From: Branchiostoma floridae
Taxonomy: Eukaryota; Chordata; Leptocardii; Amphioxiformes; Branchiostomatidae
Direction of reading: 5' to 3'
DNA: 64,000 nucleotides
Assembly (NCBI RefSeq): GCF_000003815.2
Contig: NC_049989.1
Coordinates: 7,588,195 to 7,652,194 of the forward strand
Below the pieces are notes generated by a model. The model was not told the DNA's origin, made no database searches, and saw nothing but the letters and a program-made list of their open reading frames with translations. Position 1 is the first letter of the stretch. Each line of letters begins with the position of its first letter. The position numbers and the translations under genes are program-made. This document shows positions 23,112 through 35,659 of this stretch, in pieces.

Positions 23112-26100
23112 AGAGAGTTTTGCCATTTTTGTTCCCAATTGCATGTCTGTCATATTTAGAATTGATTCTTCATCCTAAATGTCAAGGCGCTAGACTTGCT
23201 TTGTTTCACTTACGTGGAGGATTGAGAAAAAATAATCATAATTTTATAATTAACCCCTTTTCTAATGGTCTTTTAAAAAAAATTTCTATGTAGTTTCCCT
23301 GTATATTCCATTAGGCATTGCAAATTGATTGTTTCAATTAATTACTTTGAGGGAAAACAACAGTTGGTCGGTATTGACACGGCGCCAACTTCGCTCTCAG
23401 ACACAACATGTACGCCCACGGTGGAAAAAAAGATTCCCTCAGAGATTCAGGGATCTGCCCTGTAACATCCATTGGCATAATACCGGTCGGTTTACTGCAA
23501 TTTCTCAAGCAATGCTAATTTGGCAAATGATCAACGCATCATTTTCTCCAGTTACATGTTGCTGTTACAGCTTACCTTTGCCACTTCTTCTGTGTAAATT
23601 ATTTTGTCTCTCTGGTCCTGCTAAAAACATAATATCGTAATTGGAACACACCGTGGAATTGCACGGAGAACGGGCGCGTGGTTGGAAGGGGGTGCACTAT
23701 ACCGGTCGAACGAAACACGGCACAATTAACTGCCGCTATGTACCTTTATACATCCTCTGTTGTTCCTTTCTTTCCTGTTAGTAGTTGCACAAAACAAAAA
23801 TCTGCATGAGCATACAAAAAGTCATGAGAAAATGGGCGTATACTGACAAGAATTTTCATTTAATTTTGGTCCGTCACAACCGCTATGACGTAAAACTTTA
23901 CTGCTGGCCGTAGCATTAAAAATGGCGGGAAAATGGCGGCGTACGTTCAATTTGACCCATTCAGCCGTAGATCCGGGCGACAATGCAACGGTTCCTCACA
24001 CTTTTACACGAGTTGTAGGTCACCAAAAGAAATTCAAGATTGCTGTTGAATCATGCTCGTCTTGTGCCGTGAGCACATGTGATTATTATCTACAAATCTG
24101 GCGATGAACGTGACAGTGTGTTTGTCCCACGACGAGCTCGCCTGCCCCGAAAATGACCTGAAAACTTTTGGCCTTGTTGTCTTCGAATGCATTGTTATCA
24201 ATGCTTTGTAAATTATGTATTGGACACCTAGATGTCTGAAGTGTGCATACCTCAGAAATAACTATTGTTTCATGTGTAGATCTCTTTAAGTTCCACTATT
24301 TTTAATCGACCGGTATAAGGCTTATGACCGGTATTATGCCAATGCATGTTACTTCCTGATGGCGTTTAATGCCAGAGATTCGCGCCGAAGTGGGGGGCAA
24401 GAGTGGCAAATAGGTATTAGGCACAAAGGCTGCTTGTTCAGTGGCCCAGTTTGAGTGCAAATCTTAGGTATAATACACTACAGGGAGGAAGGATCAATAC
24501 AAGACAAGTTAGGACTTTTCTAGAGTGGCTGAGGGATGGGTGGATCGTAGGGTCATCCTCAAAGGTGTTGAGACAATTCTCTGAGTGAATCTGCGGCGGT
24601 CTCTGACCTTTGTATTTATTATCTACTTAGACGATGACCTAAAATGATCACACAAGTACATGGCTTTACGGCACTCAGTAAAGAAAAAAAAAATGCTTTT
24701 CAGGACTGACAGAATTATTATCAAAATCCCTGTTTTACAATTTAGCTGAGTAATGTTATCATTTTGTTTCTCAATACCGCCCAGAGGCGCAACTACAAGC
24801 GTGTTTTTTCATGCATCTCCCCTGCACAGTATCGAGCTGAAGGTCAAGTGTAGGGTGAACCATGGCGTTCGTACCGTGATCTCTGGCGCCAACTCTCCTC
24901 ATTGGGAGGATTACATGCGCAGATGGTCGTTAGGGAACGGGTTCCAGTCATCAAGTCTCGTTAGTCAGACTAGTCTTGTGAATTACTAGTAGCAACCAGG
25001 GGCCTTTTTGTGTATTCGTGTTATGTCCCATGATAAAGTGGTACATGTATTTATAATATATAGCCCCAGATGTCTTATTCAGTGGTCTTAACATTATACA
25101 ACAGATCTTCAAGGATAGTCAAACGTCTAAATGTTGACAGAATGAAATTGAAATTGGCGCAAAAACCGAAGTAAAAAGAATCCCTCAGAATCTTTCATTC
25201 AAACGTTGGGCTCAGCGCTACAAAGTGTTGCTGACGTTTCTACAAAAGTAAGGATTCCTGAAATGCCTTCCGTATTAAACACTCGTTTTGTGCCAAAATA
25301 GATGACCTTGGCACTGACCTTGTCCCTAAAGGCAGGCTGCCTCGTTTTATTCTGACAGTTTCTTTAGTCTAAAGACTGACGGGGGGCCCTAAGAACTGTG
25401 TACCGTGTGTATCTACCGCACGCAGCTGTGTGGAGGGAAAGGTTATCAGAACTAGTGATACCCTGATTTTGTTATAAGTCAGGAAACTCGTGACGACAGG
25501 AACCAAGCACGGAGAGACTTACTGTGTGGCACGTTTAGAGATGCGCCAGTCAACTCTGTGCGGGAAGGGGGTGGGTAGGGTGTCACTGATTCCTTTCTAA
25601 CAAATAGAATGTTTTCTGTTGGAAAGACAACTGGTGGTTGGATATTTGATCTCTATGTCGTGTATATTACGAAATATCAAGCCTCATTATAAGCCATATT
25701 TCCGTACGTGTACACTCATATACAAGTACAGTATATAAAATGTCCCTGCCCCTAAAACCCAACCGCCTTCCCTAACACTAAAAAGTCCTTTGCCATTGTT
25801 CGGGGTGTTCCTGTGGCCCATCCATCAACTTTATAAATCAAACAATGGCACTATTCTTTTCAAGAACAATCGCTTCTCTCCGTGCAACTTGGACATGTAC
25901 GGAAGTGGGCGACCGTGAACCTCGACCATTTGCACTGAGCATGAGAGGTCATAACATGTCTTCTATTCGTGTATTCCACAGACGTCAGATGATGCATCGC
26001 TGTACTAATCGCCCCATCATCAGGCTGAGGTAACGTCTCTCCAGAGCGCCAGCCCAAAACGACTTTGGCGACGCAGGCTTCGCTTCAGCTGCAGTTCGAA

Positions 26101-29100
26101 ACTCTTCCGCAAGGCATCGCTGCTTTGGAGTCACCACCGCTGTATTTACCCACTTAAACTATGTCCTCTGAGCCAAACTTTATCATTCTACAAGAAACAA
26201 AAAAAAAACTACATGTCACAGTTACGACAATCGTGTCATTCCTGCTACGTAAAGACCATGCATTTTTTTGTAATCAGCTGTCCAAGATTGTGCAGTTTTG
26301 TATGTGTAGATTTGTCGTCTGAAAAGAGAGGGAAACCATTAATCGATAGCTAGAATTAGCAGGTAACAGAAATAGCTAACGTAAGGCTTTGAATGTCGTA
26401 GTGTAATTAGTCATTAAAGGGCCTGACTAATGTGATATCGCTTGTCTCTACAGTAATCGATAACATCAAGCAACTTAAAGGGAAAATAGCAATTCATGTA
26501 AAGCAGATACGCAAAGAAGAGAAAGAAAAAAAATGACAGAAAAAAATGTATATGCAGTCGCACATTGCGATGGTTTCTGGAAGGGACGTACCATTATTTT
26601 CCATGATGGGAGCTACCTACCATAATGGATGTAGAAATGTGTTTTACCCATGGTTCCTTCTAACATCAAGATTTCATATGTGTGAAAGTTGAATGAAACT
26701 GTATTTACCTAAATTTTTACTTTTATAAAGTGCTTTCGTGAACCCAAGTCATCCAACAATCGCTCTGGATTTGGTGCCATCCCATTGTCTCGAAGATTTT
26801 GTACTATTTCTAGAAAGCGTCATGCTGACTTTTTGGAATAGGTTGTAAAATACTTTCATTCCTCCCAGCGAAAATAATAGTATGTCCCGGCCGAGTGTTG
26901 CTACCGTAGCTAGAAATCTGTAGATGTAGTTCTCACCCATTTCTTCTGTGTTCTTCCATAACAACTGAGAATGTATTAGAGTTATTGATATGATATTATA
27001 CCCGTACACGTTGATCGACAAGGCAGTGTGACTCTTCCGCTGAAATTGTAGGAGACATGCGTAGCTTTAAATATGATGAATGGAGCATTTTCAAAATAAA
27101 AGTGACGCCATAGTATAGTGCGTGAGATAATGAGAATACCAGACTGTGTGCGTAATATAATCAGTAAATGTCCCAGGAGTGTATGACTTCACTGGAGTAA
27201 CGCAATATGTCGCTAGCTCGTCGTTTGTCGACGTCGATTCGGCTATGCCTGTATTCGATGATGTATGTGTATGTTGTGCGACGAATAAAGGAACGAGTGT
27301 ACGGATTTGTAGCCGTCGTCTGGGTGCCGTCAGTGTTTGATTGTTTGTTAGTTTACAATCAAAGAATTTCCAGAGATAATATAGTAATGTAGACATTTAA
27401 CCCTTTTTAAAAAGTGAATACTCTGTAAAATACAATCTACCATCAACCTGCCCAACTCTATCTTTGAATAGATCTTGATTAATTGAATAGAAAGTTTATT
27501 TACAAGTTCATGCCCGGAGGGTATTGCAAGTACAAAATGTACATGGTATAAATATATAGAGGGAACATACATGTGACAATGATCAGTGATAAACATTATT
27601 GTAAACGAGGCTACTGTTCACTATTTCCGAACGGGTTGAATTTGACTACTTATTTTGAAGCAGAGGAAGACGAAAAGCCCCATTTTTTCTACAATTTTTT
27701 TGGTTCTGCGAAAAGTGCCCTCTGTCTATCCGTGAATCCGTAGATACAAAACATATTTCATCTTCCTGATACGAAAGATTGTTCCTTTGTTCGAAGCCTA
27801 GCTATATATATTCAGAGTGATTTCCACTTGCATCATTCCCGGCGCCTCAGAAGGACAAGCAGCTCTTGAGCGATCATTAGCGAGTCTCGAGAGTCTGTAG
27901 AAGACTAAGTATGGCCGGAGGAATGTCTAGATCTGCTAGACTGATGTTGATTAACGATAACCTGGAAATCCTCCGTTTTGAGCACGTTTCTCCCGAGGTA
28001 CCCTCCAAAGGGAGCGGACGAGTGAGAGCGGACGGTATCCAGGCTACGTCTGGGTCGGAATTACAAAAATGGTGGCATCGGTTAGAGAGCAAATAAGAAC
28101 GATTCTCATAGAAATGCCAAGAACTAAGGAAGGAAAGACTACCGGAAAGACCCCCGGTTGGAAGGGAAAACTACGGCACGTTAAGTAGATTGTGCAAACA
28201 TTGGAAATGAAATTTCACTAACCATGATAGATTTCCTGAAAACACAAATGAGTTGACATTTACATGATTTGAATTGGATCTATTTTTCTGCGTCAAGCAC
28301 ATTTGTGCAGGTGCACATTTGTTGCTAGGCAACGGAACGTCAGTTTGGGCAAACGGCATTTTTGCGGTAGAAATCTTGGTCCTTGAGGAAGTCTCTTTCC
28401 TTTGAAATTTCAGAATTTCCTGTCCTTACTCATGTGATTTACAGCGGTTAAATACTTCAAGAGGTACTTCCAATGCCTTGTTATCATTGATTAAGGATCA
28501 TCAATAGCGGAAAGAAAATATGATGAAATTATGCAAAATCCCAGACCATACGTTGTTGAAATCATAGTATAAAGATTTGCGCACGGAATTTCAGTTTTTA
28601 ACATTATTTTACATTTATCCAAAAAAAGATAGACTGAAATTCGAATCGTCAATACTGCCGTACTGTCCAACATCATTGAATAATAAAGCGATAAAGCGGT
28701 AGAATGGGCCACTAAATTGGCATTTGAGCAGTTTTGACATGATCAATTATGCAAATTTTTGTGTGTTAGGAGCCCAACGGACAAGATGATTATTTGCTGA
28801 TGCGATTCCTGGGAGACAAATACTGCGCCTGTGGCGTGCAGCGCCTCTCTGTGCGGTATCCATGACAGATCAGACGACAATTTGCCGCAAATGGCTGCCG
28901 CTGAGAGAAAACAAGAAAATAGAAATGAACGAGGTAGATTAGAGTACCTGGCGGATAACTGCGCCATGAATCATGCTGGTTCATAAAAGAAGCAGATGCA
29001 AGCTATTATTAATTTATGGTCTGCGGTGATCATTTCGCGATAACGGGATAAACGTACACAAGAATAATTTTCCCACCACTATCCAATTTAGATAGGAGAA

Positions 29101-29841
29101 TGCCGGCTCGTATGGCATGCGGGTTTCCAATCGGATAAAAAGCGAAGCTAAACGAGTCGTGTCATTGGTCTTCTGATGTGTGAAAACTGGGAAAGATAAC
29201 TGCCGCCATAACCGTGCTACCCTACGGTTCATATGAATTTAAAAGAGAGATATACAGCTCTACTTGGCCCCCGGGACCCGTTAACAGTACCAGTCGTGCG
29301 ATGTAGGGCAAATTTTACCGATTTTTCACAAACAATATCAAACATCTCAGCTTGCACACCAAGCCTCGTGCGTGTGCACCTCAGTAAATTAACTCTTCTC
29401 TGCTTGGGTTGTTTTCAATGCTTTAAGGTAAAAGTCGATGTCGAAAAAGGATTTGTTACTCCATGTAGGACATTTTACGCACACAACAAAGCTAACGCTA
29501 AAACACACATCGAAAATCAATCCCTCCCCTCCCAGCTGAATGAACGGTTAGTTGCGTTTTGACCTAATCCAATCGTTGCCATATTGTGTATTCTACCTCA
29601 GGCCAGATCTTGTACGGGGAATAATCTCGTCTTTCCCGCTGGGACAGTGCCCCAGAAGTGGTGATGGTTATATTATGTTTGTGACATCTACCAGGTGGAG
29701 CAAATGTGTCTATATCCTTATGCCTGGTGTTATTATTCACTTGACATGGGATGTAGCATTACAAATGTACCATCATGACATCGTTTCTAAGAGACATGGT
29801 GACTGTCTCGTCTGTGCCTTTCTGATGCAGTTTCTGATGCA
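23112..29841. other. Intergenic stretch with no recognised gene
   Basis: AT-rich non-coding sequence. Only short open frames were found; none shows homology, a signal peptide or splice-consistent exons. The 61-codon frame at 27911-28096 has a reasonable start context but no recognisable similarity. Confidence 0.6.
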
Positions 29842-29938
29842 TAGCCTGGTATCCACACCAGTCTGACTCCAGTCCAGATATTCAGCAGAGAGACGATCAG
29901 AGGAACGAATAGGATGGATACTAGGCTAATGCTATAGA
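29842..29938. mobile_element. MITE, TAGCCTGGTATCC family
   Basis: 97 bp bounded by TAGCCTGGTATCCA and its inverted match TGGATACTAGGCTA (13/14). No open frame is present. A clear target duplication was not seen. It shares termini with the elements at 30135 and 53125 and resembles that at 38771. Confidence 0.6.
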
Positions 29939-30134
29939 CGTATGTTTATATTAAAAAAAAATTGTTTATTGCTAGTGACTGCTTCGAACGGTAACCTTGT
30001 GATATAATGCACTTGTCAATATAACCTGTATAACCTGCTTGATCTGTACGACTATCTCAGAGCACTAGATAAAAAGTAAAAGCATGTTTGGCGATGCTGT
30101 AGGCCCAAACAGGACTTCTGTGGCGGTCCCCGCC

Positions 30135-30254
30135 TAGCCTGGATTTTCATCCTGATTTATCTGTAAACATCTCTGTTGATGGGCACTGAAAAGTCGAAAG
30201 CCGGTTAGGGCTACCACACGTAAGGTACGGAGAGGAACAAAATATACCAGGCTA
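30135..30254. mobile_element. MITE, TAGCCTGG family, 8-bp target duplication
   Basis: 120 bp bounded by TAGCCTGG and CCAGGCTA. Flanking octamers TCCCCGCC (left) and TCCCCTCC (right) match at 7 of 8 positions, a probable target duplication. 8 bp is the size typical of hAT transposons. Confidence 0.5.
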
Positions 30255-31680
30255 TCCCCTCCCCCGTGAGTAGTTTTGGTTTGGTCCTTTGGCGTTGATG
30301 ATTTTCTGCATGGTCCACCCCGTCTGTCGTTCTCTCAGGAACGAATGTGAGGATAAAAGTTAGGATCCCTGTCTCTTTGTCACGCTTCTAGTCTTCCTTT
30401 AGTAGACATGATTTCATATTATCCATAAACCAAGACTGTTTTTTAAACGCAACTGCATTAATTTTCAATTTCTTACATTACACCAGCGCTCTCTATGAAT
30501 CCATAACAAAGTTATCTTTAATACCTCTTGACATGGTTGGGTTTGCTGTCACAGACGACGATGTATCGTATCCCTTACGTTGTCTCTAACGTAATTTGGC
30601 GGCTAGATAACGGCGTACGAAATTAAATAACGGGTCCGCTAGAGACTGTGCTGGGATGAGATCACGGCACGTGGTCATCCTCTCAGCTGAGGGGAGCTAG
30701 CCGTCATTACCGTGTCTGTGCCGTGATGTATGACCGTGAGGGAGATTGGATCTGAGCGGGAGATGGGACGCAGGCGCCCGCACCAAATCAACTTAGCTCA
30801 CGGCACTTATTTATTAATGGCGATCCCGCACTCCCCGAGCATTAAATGGCACCACAATACTATCAAACGCAGCAATCAGGGCATGTCGGACGTGCTTTTC
30901 GCGAAAATATGTCCACATTTAAAGGTACAAAGCACGGCGTGCAGGTCTAGTGATTACTATCTAGGATATTTTAAGAGCCTCACAGAGAGAAGTGGGGAAA
31001 TACTCATATCGCAAATTTGCGGGCATCTGCCAGGTACATTAGGACGATCTCACTTCAGCATGGGGAGGTCCAATTAGTAGATGTTATAGGGTTACAGTAG
31101 CGATCAAAGGTTGTTACAAAGGGCGTCTTGTTTTACACCGTTGCCATGGTACCTAAGGACATACTGAAGGGCATGGTAAATAAAAGCTAGGAAAACGCCG
31201 TGTGTGACGCTTGGGTTTCAGAATGTGCCGGTGTGGAGAGTTAACGAAAGTGTCCTCCCCCGTGACTTTAAACTCGCCCGGATATCATTGAGTCACGCAT
31301 AATGTGCGTCCCCCCCTTGTGGCACCCTCTCTGATTGTGATTCATTTGTACATTTGAATAACGTGCTCGGCAGGACTGCGTGCTGAGGTTAGGGGAACAA
31401 GACGCGCGAGGACAACACAAAAGACGGCCTGGGGCCCGCCACGACAGCACGGGAAACATCAACCACGGGCTGCTAGGGAGAAAGCATGTGCTTGTTTTCC
31501 CGTAGTGTTTGCCGTTTGGATGCTTTACATTTCCTACAACTGTTTCACAGCTGAATAGAGGCGGCCGGGAGTGTTTAAAGTACCCGCAGGACGCCACAGT
31601 CCCCGCAGCCCCGAGCTAGTGAAAGGTAAGCCCTTTTACACCACTTGATACGGAACCAGCTACTTTTTGTTGGCCCCCAT
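30255..31680. other. Non-coding stretch
   Basis: No gene recognised. A 115-codon frame at 30730-31077 shows no known domain. A perfect 10-bp inverted repeat (ATCACGGCAC at 30661 and GTGCCGTGAT at 30718) brackets a CAGCTG-rich segment of unknown meaning. Confidence 0.5.
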
Positions 31681-31723
31681 TGGGCTATTCCAAAAAATAA
31701 CTGAGGAGAGGGGGTTGACGACA
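31681..31723 (+). repeat. Left copy of 43-bp inverted terminus
   Basis: TGGGCTATTCC, an A-rich run and then GGGGGTTGACGACA. The reverse complement occurs at 42427-42469 with a few mismatches and the same length. Each copy faces a GGACTCTAGGGGT minisatellite on its inner side, so this looks like a transposon terminus. Confidence 0.65.
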
Positions 31724-32233
31724 TTGGACTGGACGCTTGGACTCTAGGGGTACTTAAGGTTGGACTGGACACTTGGACTCTAGGGGTAATACTGGAACGT
31801 AGGACTGGACTCTTGGACTCTAGGGGTACTTAAGGTTGGACTGGACTCATGGACTCTAGTGGTAATACTGGAAGATAGGAAGTTGGACGCTTTGGACTCT
31901 AGGGGTACTTAAGGTTAACCGGTTGGACTGGACACTTGGACTCTAGTGGTAATACTGGAAGATAGGACTGGACGCTTTGGACTCTAGGGGTACTTAAGGT
32001 TGGACTGGACTCATGGACTCTAGTGGTAATACTGGAAGATAGGAAGTTGGACGCTTTGGACTCTAGGGGTACTTAAGGTTAACCGGTTGGACTGGACACT
32101 TGGACTCTAGTGGTAATACTGGAAGATAGGACTGGACGCTTTGGACTCTAGGGGTACTTAAGGTTGGACTGGACACTTGGACTCTAGTGGTAATACTGGA
32201 AGATAGGACTAGACGCTTTGGACTTAAGGGTTG
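31724..32233 (+). repeat. Minisatellite (GGACTGGAC / GGACTCTAGGGGT)
   Basis: Tandem array of variants of TTGGACTGGACACTTGGACT, CTAGTGGTAATACTGGAAGA and CTTTGGACTCTAGGGGTACT. A higher-order period of 164 bp is visible: GGACTCATGGACTC occurs at about 31843 and 32007. The same core occurs in the array at 42.05-42.41 kb, but with a 66-bp period. Confidence 0.85.
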
Positions 32234-32728
32234 GGCAGGATTAATTATGCTATAGTCACAAAATTCATCAGTTTATGCTTTCTGAGCAGCTACAATGCAT
32301 AATATAGAATTAAAATGGCCAATAAAGCTAGCTCTAAACAAAATGCCAAAAAATTGAAGTTCTACATGGATTAGGGTTGTCCATCTACACTCTATGGCCC
32401 AATCTATACTCAGTTTTTGCCAATATCTTTGGAGATGTCGGGAGGGATCTGGAACGTTGGCCGCGGGACATCTGTCGCACTTGCAGTCATAAACAGCTAT
32501 ATAGCCTAATGAGCCCGCATTTTATGCTAATGAGCCCTCCTGAAGTCGGGACACATCTACACGCGCGCGGAAGCTGTCGGGGACCCCTGCTAAGCTATCG
32601 GGCGAATGGTCCGGACCTTTCGGGAGAAATTCTGCCGATATCTTAATGGCGATATTGCAGTTCCATCTAGACGCTGAAAAAAAGCTGTCGGCAAGAGTTT
32701 GTAGGCTCGTGCCTATATAGGGTTGTCT

Positions 32729-32871
32729 TACTCTCCAAACAGAGGTCGAATCGCGTAGATATAGTAGTAGTCGAAAAAATTACACTCGTGCTCTTCCTAC
32801 GAGGAAGAGCGCAAGTGTAATTTTTTCGACTACTGCTATATCTGTGCGATTCGACCTCTGCTTGGAGAGTA
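32729..32871. mobile_element. Palindromic MITE with 9-bp target duplication
   Basis: 143 bp, almost wholly palindromic: TACTCTCCAA at the left is inverted as TTGGAGAGTA at the right, and the arms meet at the centre (CTTCCTACGAGGAAG). It is flanked by perfect 9-bp direct repeats GGGTTGTCT (32720-32728 and 32872-32880). A 9-bp duplication with long terminal inverted repeats suits a Mutator-like element. A transcript would fold into a hairpin of about 70 bp. Confidence 0.85.
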
Positions 32872-32880
32872 GGGTTGTCT

Positions 32881-33910
32881 GTCTACACTCTACAGCCGAT
32901 TACTACCTTGATACCTTTCATTTGTATATTTAGTATACTTTACTCAAGACATGAGTCTCTCGTAATATTGTAACATGTTCATTCACTGTCATAATTATGC
33001 TGCCTGTATTGCATGCGAATCAAAATGGCGCGTGTTTCGTCTTGCACCTGAATACCATTTATCATATTTTGAATTCGTTTACTACCCGCATTTTCCTTTA
33101 TATGAGGCAGCATAGAGGATGAGGCACATGTACAGGGCGGACGGGCAATACCCAGACTTGAACTCGGCTTCTGCCCTCACCGCACTGGTGCATAGTAGTG
33201 CAAGCTGTGATAGGGTTATAGGAGAATAACAAGGAAGCAGTCACTGGTGGCAGGCCATTTCACCTGGAACATTTGACGACTTTCAATGTCTCAAACGAAC
33301 GTTAGAACTTTGTTGCAAAACTTGTTTCCACTGCTACGGACTTGTTAGCATATCATTGGCATATGATCCACAACCTCCTATTACCGTCACCAGTGACGGT
33401 TTGTCTTTAGACATGAGAGAAACCGTCACGGCCCCCCGGCTGAACTGACCGATAGGCATTTGCTGTTCAGTGTTTGGCACTAGTTGAACCCCCCACTGTT
33501 ACACTTGATATATCTTTGAAAAAATAATTTTTCTAATAGGAAAACTCTGTCAAAAGCTTCTTGGTCAGATCAATTAGCTCCTTGGTCAGATTCCATGACT
33601 TGCCAGAAAAAAGCTGGCTCAAAAAACAACTAGAAATTGACCAGCCAGAGGAGCTCAGAGCAGGCAACTATGTATTCCAATGTCTGGTCAAGCCCTCTGA
33701 AAAAAAATGTTTGGGGCCAAATTTCTACAAATTGTTCAGATGGCCAGATGGGGGTCTAGAGACAAAGGAAGTTCTTTATAAATTTGTGCAGACATAACAT
33801 TTCCAAAATCTCTCAAAATTAGTAACAGCAAGGAGGTTATAGCCTCAATTGATACATGCGCAAATATGGCCCTGATCGATGTAGCCTCCTTTGTGGCCTA
33901 AGTTCCCCGA
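32881..33910. other. Non-coding stretch
   Basis: No gene seen. The segment GGGTTGTC...TCTACACTCTA just after the MITE (32872-32900) also occurs at 32374-32394, so the MITE sits in one copy of a local direct repeat. AAGGAGGTTATAGCCTC (33831) and GTAGCCTCC (33880) suggest another small inverted-repeat element. Confidence 0.45.
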
Positions 33911-33943
33911 GTCAAGTCAAGTCAAGTCAAGTCAAAGTTTATT
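33911..33943 (-). mobile_element. Probable retroelement 3' tail (minus strand)
   Basis: On the minus strand the order is AATAAA (33938-33943), then five tandem TTGAC units (33911-33935). A polyA signal followed by a short tandem repeat is typical of LINE or SINE 3' ends of the L2/CR1 kind. The body of the element was not identified. Confidence 0.4.
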
Positions 33944-34124
33944 GCACAACGAGTGCTGGCGGTTATTGTTGGGGCGGGCGCTAATTCATGATTTTCAAAC
34001 TATGGGCCAGAGACAGGGTCTCATGCCACGAAGATCATAATTTTTCTGCGCAGACACCCTCCCCAAACAACAAACACCAGCGCTTGTAGAAGGCCGCAAA
34101 GGGCCGTTCATTCTGCTTTTTTTA

Positions 34125-35656
34125 GGGACCGTACGGCGTTTAGTGAGGGGGGAGGGCCGGTCGCCAGGGGGGGGAGGGCCAAGCAAAAAAATATTTTGCC
34201 AGGGGGAGGGCCTAGCAAATTTTTTTTTACCTGGGGGGAGGGCCAAGCAAAAAAAAAATAGCTTGGTCTGCCAGCAAAATATGTCCCTTAAAATCCAAGA
34301 AACGGCGTTTCAGAGGGTCAAGATTTCAAAATTTTTCTGGACCTCTGCAAGGGATCGCCCGAGGTTGGCGCTCGGGATACAGTGAAAATACGAAAGGGAG
34401 GGGGCGGGGCTTATGCATGACGCCCTCGAAAACCTTCTTCACGTACAGAAATGTTATTAAACTCTAGACTAGTCTGCCAGCAAAATTTACCCCTGTCTTA
34501 TTGCCCTCAAAATGTAAGAAATGGCGTTTCAGAGCTCGAGGGTAAATATTTGCAAATTTCCCTGGATCCCTTTTGACGTGACCGGCCTCGCGCCTTTGAT
34601 GACCGACATCGTGATAATGTGTTTGGGGGGGGGGGGGGATTTAATTTTGTATTTCTAAATTGAAATGCTATTAAAGTTAGCTTTGTTTGTTAGCAAAATA
34701 TCTCCTCAAACTGAAGGAAATAACTTTTAAGAGGGTCAAGATTTCAAAATTCTCCCGGACCTACCTTGCGATTCTTCGTGCCTTTGGCGCCGAACATGGT
34801 GTTCGGAACGTCGTTCTCAAAAACTTGAAACCCTCGTATTTTTTTTTTTTCATAGAAATGTCATCTAACCAGCAAATTTTCCCATAAAAAAGCAATGCAG
34901 GAAATCGTGGCAAAAAAAGCGTGGCATTTCTATCTCCTGCAAGTCTGCGGTCTCACGCCCGCCGGCGGCTAGAGAGAGGCGACCGGTCTTACCCCGCCGT
35001 GGGAAAATCAGCGTCAGGGGTAGGGGCCCCCCTCCCCATTAAATTTTTGGAAGTGGAATCGGGCGGTCGTTTGGGTTTTAATTTCCCCCCCCCCCCCCCC
35101 CCCCCCCCGATTTACCGTAAGTTATTACCACCACAGAACCAAGAAAAAGTCCAAAATATATGTAAATTGAAAATAGTTTCCGTCAAGCCGCTCAGGCCCG
35201 CGAGTTTGCAATACGTAAATTTAGGGCGCGGGGCGCGCGCCGCTTCGTGGCGCAAATCTACTAGAAATCCAGGTACAAATGCTTTTTAGGTGTTGATTTA
35301 ATATCATAACAATGAAATAGCTTGTATAAAACAAATATTTATACCTCTATGAAGCAGATATTTATCCCTCTATTAAGCCAAGGAGCTTTTATCGGGGTGA
35401 GAGATCTGCTTCTCGATGAAAATCATAAAGTATGACGCAAAGCACATTTCCAAATGCGGAAGCGCAGTGTTTTATTGGCGTCTTGAATATTTTTTTTCAA
35501 AGTTGATAGGAGGGGGGAGGGCCAAGCAAAAATATTTTGTCTTGGGGGGAGGGCCTAGCAAAAAAAAATTTACCTGGGGGGAGGGCCATGCAAAAATTTT
35601 TTGACCCGACCCTCTGGCGACCGGCCCTCCCCCCTCACTAAACGCCGTACGGTCCC
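34125..35656. mobile_element. 1.5-kb non-autonomous DNA transposon, 41-bp perfect TIRs
   Basis: The termini (34125-34165 and 35616-35656) begin GGGACCGTACGGCGTTTAGT and are perfect inverted copies over 41 bp. They are flanked by TTA on both sides (34122-34124 and 35657-35659). A TTA target duplication with GG-starting termini fits PIF/Harbinger. The interior has subterminal GGGGGAGGGCC(A/T)AGCAAA repeats and three to four diverged direct repeats (GTCTGCCAGCAAAAT at about 34264 and 34471, related at 34687 and 34866). No transposase frame is visible. Confidence 0.85.
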
Positions 35657-35659
35657 TTA

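Noticed and set aside
27911-28096. 61-codon frame with a plausible start context
   Set aside because: No similarity, no splice partners and no signal; the length is expected by chance.
30661-30727. Small hairpin (ATCACGGCAC...GTGCCGTGAT) as an ncRNA
   Set aside because: Only a 10-bp stem with a large loop and no other support.
30730-31077. 115-codon frame as a gene
   Set aside because: No recognisable domain and no supporting signals.
31724-32233. CRISPR-like array
   Set aside because: The repeats are contiguous variants without unique spacers, in a eukaryotic context; it is a minisatellite.
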